Shown here: positions 10,461-16,980 of the stretch, in pieces
Position numbering within the stretch: the first letter of the stretch is position 1
Layout: each line of letters begins with the position of its first letter
Assembly (NCBI GenBank): GCA_023249305.1
Contig: JAHFCU010000016.1
Coordinates: forward strand, 1-43,880
Direction: 5' to 3'
From: Gemmatimonadota bacterium
GTDB lineage: Bacteria > Gemmatimonadota > Gemmatimonadetes > Gemmatimonadales > Gemmatimonadaceae
DNA: 43,880 bases
Program-made: the position numbers and the translations under genes
Notes under the pieces: generated by a model
What the model was told of the DNA's origin: nothing
Seen by the model: only the letters and a program-made list of their open reading frames with translations
Database searches by the model: none

Positions 10461-11177
10461 GTGAGTCAGCCCTCGGTCTTCTCCGTCTCACCCGGCACGC
10501 CGGCCGTGCTGCTGCTCAGCGGCGGGCTCGATTCCGCGACGGTGCTCGCGTGGGCGACGCGCGCGGGGTACGCCGTGCACGCGCTGTCGTTCCGCTACGG
10601 CCAGCGGCATCAGATGGAGCTCGAACGCGCGCGGGCGCTGACCGCGCACTGGAACGTCGTCCAGCACGTCGTCTGCGACATTGACCTCCGGCAATTCGGC
10701 GGATCGGCCCTGACCAGCGACATCACCGTGCCCAAGGACCGCGACGAACGCGAGCTCGCGTCGGGAATCCCGATCACGTACGTCCCGGCACGCAACACGA
10801 TCTTCCTTTCGTTCGCGATGGCATGGGCGGAGGTGCTTGGCGCGCAGGACGTGCTCATCGGCGTCAACGCGCTCGACTACAGTGGCTATCCCGACTGCCG
10901 CCCAGCGTTCATCGAGGCGTTCGAGCGGATGGCGAACCTCGCGACGCGGACCGGCGTCGAAGGAACGACGCGGCTCACAGTGCGCACGCCGCTGATGCAG
11001 CTGACCAAGCGCGAAATCATCGAACTCGGCACGTCGCTGGGCGTGGACTACGCGATGACCATGAGTTGTTACGATCCGTCCGCCGACGGCGCCGCGTGCG
11101 GCCGCTGCGACGCGTGCCAGCTCCGGCGGCACGGTTTTGCGCAGGCCGGGCTGACGGACCCCGCACCTTACGTATAG
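10461..11177 (+). CDS. queC: 7-cyano-7-deazaguanine synthase
   Basis: A 238-residue ATP-dependent enzyme turning 7-carboxy-7-deazaguanine into preQ0 with ammonia. Seen: PP-loop [10 protein letters not shown] near residues 18-27, [61 protein letters not shown], and the C-terminal zinc site [15 protein letters not shown] 10461 is chosen because homology begins there and a TAGGTT box sits 7 nt upstream; an ATG at 10431 would lie in the terminator. It is followed by queE and queD, all in one direction, covering three steps from dihydroneopterin triphosphate to preQ0. folE and queF are not in the window. Confidence 0.96.
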   Translation: MSQPSVFSVSPGTPAVLLLSGGLDSATVLAWATRAGYAVHALSFRYGQRHQMELERARALTAHWNVVQHVVCDIDLRQFGGSALTSDITVPKDRDERELASGIPITYVPARNTIFLSFAMAWAEVLGAQDVLIGVNALDYSGYPDCRPAFIEAFERMANLATRTGVEGTTRLTVRTPLMQLTKREIIELGTSLGVDYAMTMSCYDPSADGAACGRCDACQLRRHGFAQAGLTDPAPYV

Positions 11178-11195
11178 CGCTACCGCATCCGACAT

Positions 11196-11230
11196 CTGCC
11201 GTCTGCCGTCTGCCGTCTACCGTCTACTGT
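11196..11230. repeat. 7-bp tandem repeat, five copies
   Basis: Three exact CTGCCGT units followed by CTACCGT and CTACTGT, in the queC-queE gap. The last, most diverged unit contains TACTGT, the candidate -10 element of queE. Confidence 0.85.
11225..11230 (+). promoter_or_regulatory. Candidate -10 element, leaderless queE
   Basis: TACTGT lies exactly 7 nt before the TTG start at 11238. It is part of the last heptamer of the tandem repeat. Confidence 0.45.
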
Positions 11231-11237
11231 CCGCGCT

Positions 11238-11876
11238 TTGTATTACTCCGTCAAAGAGATCTTCTTCACACTGCAGGGCGAAGGCATGCACGCCGGCCGG
11301 CCGGCCGTGTTCTGCCGCTTCGCCGGTTGCAACCTGTGGTCGGGGCGTGAGGCGGACCGCGCGACCGCGACGTGCAAGTTCTGCGACACCGATTTCTTCG
11401 GCATCGGACCCGACGGCGGCCGGTTCACGACAGCGGCCGAGCTGGCTGATGCTGTCGCGGCGGCTTGGCCGATTGGTCAGGAAGGCGCCGACACGCGATT
11501 CGTCGTCTGCACCGGCGGCGAGCCGCTCTTGCAGCTCGACGAAGAGGCGATTGACGCACTGCATCAGCGCGGATTCACGGTCGCGGTGGAGACCAACGGC
11601 ACGCTCCCGGCGCCGCGTGGCCTCGACTGGCTGTGCGTGAGCCCAAAGGCCGGTGCGCCGCTCGAAGTGCGCGGCGGCGACGAGTTGAAGCTCGTCTTCC
11701 CGCAGACGGACGCCGAACCCGAGCGCTTTGCGCACCTCGCGTTTCGCCATTTTCTGCTGCAGCCAATGGACGGCCCGCAGCGCGAGGAGAACACCACGGC
11801 CGCGGTGGCCTACTGCCTCGCGCATCCGACGTGGCGCCTGAGTTTGCAGACGCACAAGATGCTGGGGCTGCGGTAG
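11238..11876 (+). CDS. queE: 7-carboxy-7-deazaguanine synthase (radical SAM), CX14CX2C type
   Basis: A 212-residue radical SAM enzyme that contracts 6-carboxytetrahydropterin to 7-carboxy-7-deazaguanine. The N-terminus YYSVKEIFFTLQGEGMHAGRPAVF is typical. The iron-sulfur cysteines are C31, C46 and C49, i.e. CX14CX2C rather than the usual radical SAM CX3CX2C; this expanded motif is known in some QueE proteins. VCTGGEPLLQLDEEAI, AVETNGT and VSPKAG follow as in the family. TTG 11238 is the only start that gives the complete N-terminus. It lies between queC (60 bp) and queD (88 bp). Confidence 0.95.
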   Translation: MYYSVKEIFFTLQGEGMHAGRPAVFCRFAGCNLWSGREADRATATCKFCDTDFFGIGPDGGRFTTAAELADAVAAAWPIGQEGADTRFVVCTGGEPLLQLDEEAIDALHQRGFTVAVETNGTLPAPRGLDWLCVSPKAGAPLEVRGGDELKLVFPQTDAEPERFAHLAFRHFLLQPMDGPQREENTTAAVAYCLAHPTWRLSLQTHKMLGLR

Positions 11877-11918
11877 CGCCTCTCGTCCCCCGTCCCATTG
11901 CCCGTTCCCCGTTCCCAC

Positions 11919-11963
11919 ACTCGTTCCTCCGCACCAACCCCCCGCACTCCTCCCCGTTCCTCG
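11919..11963 (+). repeat. 45-nt pyrimidine-rich intergenic repeat, copy 1
   Basis: Starts ACTCGTTCC and ends CCCCGTTCCTCG; 38 of 45 positions match copy 2 (16112-16156). It ends one base before the queD ATG, inside a longer G-poor tract from 11881. Confidence 0.7.
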
Positions 11964-11964
11964 A

Positions 11965-12318
11965 ATGGATCTCTATTGTGAGTTCAGCCTTGCCGCCGGC
12001 CGCCGCCTCACCGGCGTGCCCGAGGATCATCCGTGCGCACGCGTGCATGGACACACGTTCCGCGTGCGGCTCGTGGTGACTGGCGCGGTGAATCCGACGA
12101 CCGGCTTCGTGATGGACTTCGCCGACGTCCAGCATGCGTTCGCGCCGGTGTACGACGCGCTCGATCATCGGTTCCTAAATGACATCCACGGCCTTGAGAA
12201 CCCGACGAGTGAGCGGCTCGCGGTTTGGATCTGGGATCACCTTGTCGCTTCGCTGCCTGGACTCAGCGCGGTGGAGATCACGGAGACCGGTTCGTCGGGC
12301 GTCGCGTATCGCGGCTGA
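11965..12318 (+). CDS. queD: 6-carboxy-5,6,7,8-tetrahydropterin synthase-like protein (zinc-ligand His replaced)
   Basis: A 117-residue member of the PTPS/QueD family, which makes 6-carboxytetrahydropterin from dihydroneopterin triphosphate. C24 (EDHPCARVHGH), H28 and H30 match the catalytic Cys and two zinc ligands; DALDHRFLND and VEITETGSSGVAY supply the later His and Glu. The first zinc-ligand His, in the family block FxxAAHRL, is Arg here: residues 7-15 read FSLAAGRRL. Cys5 just before could be a substitute, but this is speculative. Position after queC and queE supports the QueD role. It starts directly after the pyrimidine-rich repeat with no Shine-Dalgarno. Confidence 0.9.
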   Translation: MDLYCEFSLAAGRRLTGVPEDHPCARVHGHTFRVRLVVTGAVNPTTGFVMDFADVQHAFAPVYDALDHRFLNDIHGLENPTSERLAVWIWDHLVASLPGLSAVEITETGSSGVAYRG

Positions 12319-12391
12319 GGAGTGGCGGAGATCCTCTCGGCAGCCCACTCCAATTGACTCGCGAGCGGTTCCAGGAGGTCGTGTCGCGGCC

Positions 12392-12397
12392 TAGATT
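12392..12397 (+). promoter_or_regulatory. Candidate -10 element of the NlpC/P60 gene
   Basis: TAGATT lies 10 nt before the ATG at 12408. Confidence 0.35.
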
Positions 12398-12407
12398 TCT
12401 CTCCTTC

Positions 12408-12977
12408 ATGATTCGCGTTCTTCGTCTCCTCGCCGCGTTCGCGCTCGTCGCCGTCGCGCTCTGCGGCGCCGCCCAACCAGCGTCGGCGCAGGACGGCGGA
12501 CTGCTCGCGTCGTTGCTCGCGCGCAACGCGAATCCGGACGGCCCGTTCGCGACGCGCCGCCTGGCGGCCACGGATTCGCTCGTGCAGCGCGCACGCGAGC
12601 AACTGGGCCGCCGCTACCGGTTCGCGGCGGCCTCGCCGGAACGTGGGTTCGACTGCAGCGGCCTCGTGCAGTACGTCATGGGGGCATTCGGCGTCGAGCT
12701 GCCGCACAACGCGGCGCGCATCGCGCGCGCGGGCGAGGCGGTGGCGTCGGACACCGCGACGCTGCGCCCAGGTGATCTGTTGATGTTCGGCCGAGGACGC
12801 GGCACGCGCATCTCGCACGTGGGGATCTACGTCGGCGATGGCAAGATGATTCACGCGAGTACAAGCCAGCATCGCGTGGTTGAGGTGAAGATTCCCTCAA
12901 AGAACTCGACGCTGAAGTTGCGCTCGGTGCGGCGATTGCTCAGGGATTCCACCACAGCGAAGAACGGCGCCGAGTAG
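12408..12977 (+). CDS. Secreted NlpC/P60 family peptidoglycan hydrolase
   Basis: A 189-residue protein with a signal peptide (residues 1-27, ending ASA) and one NlpC/P60 domain, a papain-like cysteine peptidase that cuts D-gamma-glutamyl-meso-DAP or related bonds in cell wall peptides. Catalytic residues: C83 in FDCSGLVQYV, H137 in ISHVGIYVGDG and H149 in MIHAS. There are no SH3 or LysM domains, so substrate targeting is unclear. The ATG 12408 start is chosen for the signal peptide. A candidate terminator follows 15 bp after the stop, so it is probably a single-gene unit. Confidence 0.92.
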   Translation: MIRVLRLLAAFALVAVALCGAAQPASAQDGGLLASLLARNANPDGPFATRRLAATDSLVQRAREQLGRRYRFAAASPERGFDCSGLVQYVMGAFGVELPHNAARIARAGEAVASDTATLRPGDLLMFGRGRGTRISHVGIYVGDGKMIHASTSQHRVVEVKIPSKNSTLKLRSVRRLLRDSTTAKNGAE

Positions 12978-12992
12978 TTTGCCATGCGTTTG

Positions 12993-13027
12993 AACAGAGG
13001 CCCGGCAGTGACCGGTCCTGTTTTCTT
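12993..13027 (+). terminator. Candidate Rho-independent terminator after the NlpC/P60 gene
   Basis: AACAG-GG-CCGG pairs with CCGG-CC-TGTT (two one-base bulges) around a CAGTGA loop, followed by TTTTCTT. The remainder of the 217-bp gap up to the TonB-dependent receptor holds TTGACG at 13076-13081, a possible -35 box, but no clear -10. Confidence 0.55.
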
Positions 13028-13194
13028 GATGGTGCGGCGGCCTGCCCCTCCCCGAAAGTCCCTTTCGCTACCTTATTGACGTTTGCTGGCGGAGGGCCAA
13101 AGTTTTAGCGGACTTGAACGTACAGCTTTCCCCGTGCCCATCGGCGGCGGGTGAGCCAAGATAGCGGCAAGACTCTTTATCACGAGGTGCCATT

Positions 13195-15993
13195 ATGGGT
13201 GTTCGATTCGTCGGCAGATTGCTCGCGGCAGTCGGGTTCGTTGCCCTGGCAGGAACTGCGGCGGCACAGCAGGGACGCATCGGCGGCAAGGTGACCGACG
13301 CGGCGGGAGTTGCCGTCGCCTCCGCCACGGTGCAGGCGTTTGAAGGCCTGCGCACAGTGGCGGTCACGACCACCGAAGCAGACGGCACGTACCGGCTCAA
13401 CGTCGGGAAGGCGGGCACCTTCGGCATGAAGGTGACGCGCATCGGGTACAAGCCGTTCAGCAAGTATGGCATCGCGGTAGCCAGCGCCACGGTCACGATC
13501 AACGTCGCGCTTGAGGAGATGCCCACCCAGCTGAACACGGTGGCCATCACCGGTATAGCGGAAGAGGCGAAGGTCACCAAGGCCCCCGCGGCGATCTCCG
13601 TGCTCAACCAGCAGAGCATCAACGAGACCGTCACGGCGACGCCGGTGGACCAGCTGCGTTCTGTCCCCGGCATTGACATCACCGCCGGCGGTGTCGTGCA
13701 GTCGAACGTGGTGGCCCGCGGCTTCAACAACATCTTCTCGGGCTCGTTGCTGACGCTGACCGACAACCGGTTCAACTTCGTCCCGTCGTTGCGCGTGAAC
13801 ATCGGCTACATGTCGCCGACGACGAACGAAGACATCGATCGCATCGAAGTCGTGCTCGGCCCGGCGGCGGCGCTGTACGGCCCCAACGCCTCGCAGGGCG
13901 TCGTGCACATGATCACCAAGTCGCCGTTCAACTCGAAGGGCGGCACGGCCACGGTGGACGTCGGCGAGCAGAGCATGCTGCGCATCTCCGGCCGCTACGC
14001 CGGCACCGTCGGCGAGAAGTTCGGCTTCAAGGTCTCGGCCGAGCGCCTCAAGGCTACGGACTTCACGAGTGTTGACAGCGTCGAGCTTGCCGCCGGCCGC
14101 CAGCGCGTGTTTGACATCGAGCGCACAGCCATGGACTTCCGCGCCGACTTCCGCCCGGACAAGAAGACGGAAATCGTGGCCAACTTCGGCCGCACGCTGG
14201 TCGGCAGCGCCGTGGAGCCCACGGGGCTTGGCGCCGCGCAGGTGAAGGACTGGGCGTTCAACGCGTACCAGTTGCGCATGAAGCGCGGCAAGCTGTTCGC
14301 ACAGGTGTTCATGAACAAGAGTGACGCCGGCAAGACGTTCCTGCTCCGCACCGGCCAGGCGATCGTGGACGAATCGGACCAGAAGGTCGCGCAGATCCAG
14401 CACAGCTTCAGCCTGTTCGAAGGCAAGCAGACCTTCGTGTATGGCGGCGACTATCTGGCGACCGAGCCCAAGACGGCTGGCTCGATCAACGGTCGCAACG
14501 AGAATGACGACAACTTCACGGAGATCGGCGGGTACGTTCACTCGATCACGCACCTGAACAAATACTGGGACGCGGTCGGCGCGATTCGTTATGACAAGCA
14601 GAGCAAGCTCACCGATCCGTCATGGTCGCCGCGCGTCGCGCTGGTGTTCAGCCCGTCGGAGACGCAGAGCTTCCGCGTGACGTACAACCGCGCCTTCTCG
14701 AACCCGTCCACGAACAACCAGTCGCTTGACCTCGTGGCCGGCTACGTGCCAAGCCAGACGGTCGGGTGGTTCAAGGTGCGGGCTCTCGGCGTACCCGCGG
14801 AAGGTCTGCAGTTCAGGCGCGACTGCACAGGCGCCGGCGCCCCCGGCAACCTGTGCATGAAGGTGCCCACCGCATTCGGTGGCACCGCCGGCCAGTTCTA
14901 CCCCGCCAGCGCGTCGCTCTTCTACAAGGCGGCGGTTGGCGCGGCAGCCGCCGGTGGCATGGGCAACGCCATCACGGCGGCGCTCACACCCAGCTTCGGC
15001 GCGGCGACGGCCGGCGCGCTTTCGGGCGTGGTGATGTCAACGTTGGCTAGTCTGCAGCCGACGTCGACGCAAGTCGGCACCGTGCTCCGCACGCTGAACC
15101 CGACGACGGCGCTCTTCGGCAACGTCCAGGCGGGCGACGTGCGTGACATCGCCCAGATCAAGCCGACGCTCACCACTGGCTGGGAAGTTGGCTGGAAGGG
15201 GCAGATCGGCAAGAAGTTCTACGGCACGGTGGACTGGTGGTACACCGAACGCAACGACTTCGTCGGTCCGCTGATCGTCGAGACGCCGAATGTCTTCCTC
15301 GACGCCGCCTCGCTGGGCTCCTACCTCGGCCCGAATCTGGCACCGGCCTTGATTGCCGCGTTGACGCCCGCATTGGGCGCCGCCGCCGGCCCCACCGTCA
15401 CCACGGCGATTCTGCCCGCGCTCGTGCCGACCATTGCGGGCGGCCTCGGTGGCGTCTCCAACTCGAAGGCTGCCCCGGGCGTTCCGCTGGGCGTGATCAA
15501 CCCCAACTACGCGCTCTCCAACACCTCCGACATCATCCTCACGTACCGGAACTTCGGCATCGTGAAGGTGAACGGCTTCGACTTCAGCGGCACCTACATG
15601 CTGAACGATGCGTGGTCGCTGTACGGCACCTACAGCTGGGTGAACAAGGACTTCTTCTCGCGCGCGGAAGTGGGCGGCGTGTCGGACATCGCGCTCAACG
15701 CCCCGGCGAAGAAGAGCACGTTGTCCATGCGCTATCGTGACGACGCAAGAGGCATCAGCGGCGAAGCGCGGTTCCGTCATGCGGCGCGCTTTCCGGGCAA
15801 CTCGGGCGTGTACATCGGTCCGGTCAACCCGTACAACCTGTATGACGCCTCGATCACGTTCCATCCGAACTTCCTGGGCGGCGCGATGCTCTCCATCATG
15901 GGGCAGAACCTGCTCAACACCAAGCACGCGGAGTTCGTCGGCGGCGCGCCGCTCGGGCGTCTCGTCATGACGCGCGTGCAGTACGCGTTCTAG
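13195..15993 (+). CDS. TonB-dependent outer-membrane receptor with carboxypeptidase-regulatory-like domain
   Basis: A 932-residue outer-membrane transporter powered by TonB. ATG 13195 follows GAGGTG at 13184-13189. The signal peptide covers about 1-24 (ending AAA). Residues about 26-110 are a carboxypeptidase-regulatory-like beta-sandwich (GRIGGKVTDAAGVAVASATV). The plug is about 118-240 (PAAISVLNQQSI, LRSVPGIDI, NEDIDRIEVVLGPAAALYG), and the beta-barrel ends in the terminal aromatic QYAF. Two Ala/Gly-rich hydrophobic segments interrupt the barrel (about 578-632 and 703-760), probably in surface loops. A CX11C pair (DCTGAGAPGNLC) may form a disulfide. No partner gene shows the substrate. A strong terminator follows. 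Confidence 0.94.
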   Translation: MGVRFVGRLLAAVGFVALAGTAAAQQGRIGGKVTDAAGVAVASATVQAFEGLRTVAVTTTEADGTYRLNVGKAGTFGMKVTRIGYKPFSKYGIAVASATVTINVALEEMPTQLNTVAITGIAEEAKVTKAPAAISVLNQQSINETVTATPVDQLRSVPGIDITAGGVVQSNVVARGFNNIFSGSLLTLTDNRFNFVPSLRVNIGYMSPTTNEDIDRIEVVLGPAAALYGPNASQGVVHMITKSPFNSKGGTATVDVGEQSMLRISGRYAGTVGEKFGFKVSAERLKATDFTSVDSVELAAGRQRVFDIERTAMDFRADFRPDKKTEIVANFGRTLVGSAVEPTGLGAAQVKDWAFNAYQLRMKRGKLFAQVFMNKSDAGKTFLLRTGQAIVDESDQKVAQIQHSFSLFEGKQTFVYGGDYLATEPKTAGSINGRNENDDNFTEIGGYVHSITHLNKYWDAVGAIRYDKQSKLTDPSWSPRVALVFSPSETQSFRVTYNRAFSNPSTNNQSLDLVAGYVPSQTVGWFKVRALGVPAEGLQFRRDCTGAGAPGNLCMKVPTAFGGTAGQFYPASASLFYKAAVGAAAAGGMGNAITAALTPSFGAATAGALSGVVMSTLASLQPTSTQVGTVLRTLNPTTALFGNVQAGDVRDIAQIKPTLTTGWEVGWKGQIGKKFYGTVDWWYTERNDFVGPLIVETPNVFLDAASLGSYLGPNLAPALIAALTPALGAAAGPTVTTAILPALVPTIAGGLGGVSNSKAAPGVPLGVINPNYALSNTSDIILTYRNFGIVKVNGFDFSGTYMLNDAWSLYGTYSWVNKDFFSRAEVGGVSDIALNAPAKKSTLSMRYRDDARGISGEARFRHAARFPGNSGVYIGPVNPYNLYDASITFHPNFLGGAMLSIMGQNLLNTKHAEFVGGAPLGRLVMTRVQYAF

Positions 15994-16000
15994 CTGGCGC

Positions 16001-16050
16001 AGAGAACAACAGAGAACAACAGAGAACAACAGAGAACAACAGAGTACAAC
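16001..16050. repeat. 10-bp tandem repeat, five copies
   Basis: Four exact AGAGAACAAC units and one AGAGTACAAC, starting 7 bp after the receptor stop and running into the terminator hairpin. The tract is unstructured and purine/A-rich. Confidence 0.95.
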
Positions 16051-16052
16051 AG

Positions 16053-16090
16053 AGCGGCGGGGCAGCGATGCCCCGCCGCTTTGTTTGTTC
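16053..16090 (+). terminator. Rho-independent terminator of the TonB receptor gene
   Basis: A perfect 12-bp stem (AGCGGCGGGGCA / TGCCCCGCCGCT) with loop GCGA, followed by TTTGTTTGTT. This is the clearest intrinsic terminator in the window. Confidence 0.88.
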
Positions 16091-16111
16091 CTCCTCGTCC
16101 CTCGTCCCTCT

Positions 16112-16156
16112 ACTCGTCCCACTTCACCTAGCCCCCGTACTCCTCCCCGTTCCTCG
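16112..16156 (+). repeat. 45-nt pyrimidine-rich intergenic repeat, copy 2
   Basis: Starts ACTCGTCCC, carries AGCCCCCGTACTCC in the middle and ends CCCCGTTCCTCG. It lies between the receptor terminator and the glycerophosphodiesterase start; related C-rich sequence extends back to about 16088. Confidence 0.7.
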
Positions 16157-16162
16157 TCCCAC

Positions 16163-16168
16163 TAGTTT
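16163..16168 (+). promoter_or_regulatory. Candidate -10 element of the glycerophosphodiesterase gene
   Basis: TAGTTT lies 5 nt before the ATG at 16174. An AGGA also directly precedes the ATG but is too close for normal ribosome binding. Confidence 0.4.
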
Positions 16169-16173
16169 CAGGA

Positions 16174-16980
16174 ATGCTCAACTTGCTGGACCCGTCGAGG
16201 CGTCTGGTCCTCGCCCACCGCGGCAACTCGATGCACGCGCCCGAGGACACCCTCGAGTCGCTCCGACAGGGTGTCGCACTGGGCGCCGATGGGATCGAGT
16301 TCGACGTACGACTGAGCGCCGACGGGGCTCCGGTGCTGATGCACGATCCGACGCTCGACCGCACGACCGACGGCACGGGCCCGCTCGCCGAGCATACGCT
16401 CGTTGAGTTGCGCGCGCTGGATGCCGGCTATCGCTTCACGCGCGACGGCGGCCGTACATTTCCGTATCGCGGCCGTGGAATCCGGATTCCCACGCTCGAC
16501 GAAGTGCTCAATGCGTTCCCGGACACGCCCTGCCTCATCGAGATCAAGTCCGCTGAGACGACTGAACCGTTCATCCGCGTCGTCGAGCGGCATCATGCCA
16601 AAGATCGCTTGCTGATCGGCAGCTTCGTTGACGAGGCGCACGCGCGGCTCACCGGCCGCGGCTTTCTTATCACGGCGTCCAAGCCCGACGTGACACGCCT
16701 GTGCCTGCGATCACTGGCCTTCCTCGGCGCGGGACAGGTGGCGTACCAAGCGTGCAGCGTGCCGCCGCGCTGGAAGCGCCTGCGCATTCCGGTGTTGCGT
16801 TTTGTCCGCATGCTCCGCCCACGCGGCATTCCCACCCACTGCTGGACCATCAACGATCCCGCCGTCGCGCGGGACCTTTGGGATGGCGGGGTCAACGCGG
16901 TACTTTCCGATGATCCGGGAACGATGCTCGCGCTGCTCGGGCGCGGCCCCGGCGCCATTCCCCCGGTGGAGACTCGATGA
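16174..16980 (+). CDS. Glycerophosphodiester phosphodiesterase
   Basis: A 268-residue GDPD-family TIM-barrel enzyme that hydrolyses glycerophosphodiesters to glycerol-3-phosphate and an alcohol. Active-site blocks: HRG at 15-17 (LVLAHRGNSMHAPEDT), E42 and D44 (GIEFDVRLSADG), H57 (LMHDPTLDRTTDG), then CLIEIKS and THCWTIND near the end. There is no signal peptide, so it is cytoplasmic. The stop overlaps the ABC exporter start by 4 nt (ATGA), implying translational coupling and a shared, possibly lipid-related, task. Confidence 0.95.
   Translation: MLNLLDPSRRLVLAHRGNSMHAPEDTLESLRQGVALGADGIEFDVRLSADGAPVLMHDPTLDRTTDGTGPLAEHTLVELRALDAGYRFTRDGGRTFPYRGRGIRIPTLDEVLNAFPDTPCLIEIKSAETTEPFIRVVERHHAKDRLLIGSFVDEAHARLTGRGFLITASKPDVTRLCLRSLAFLGAGQVAYQACSVPPRWKRLRIPVLRFVRMLRPRGIPTHCWTINDPAVARDLWDGGVNAVLSDDPGTMLALLGRGPGAIPPVETR

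Noticed and set aside
11196..11230. CRISPR array
   Set aside because: The units are 7 bp with no spacers; this is a plain tandem repeat. The 10-bp repeats at 16001-16050 also lack spacers, and no cas genes are present.
13028..13194. Riboswitch (for example cobalamin) upstream of the TonB-dependent receptor
   Set aside because: I looked for a B12 box and typical conserved blocks and found none. A covariance search with Infernal/Rfam would decide.
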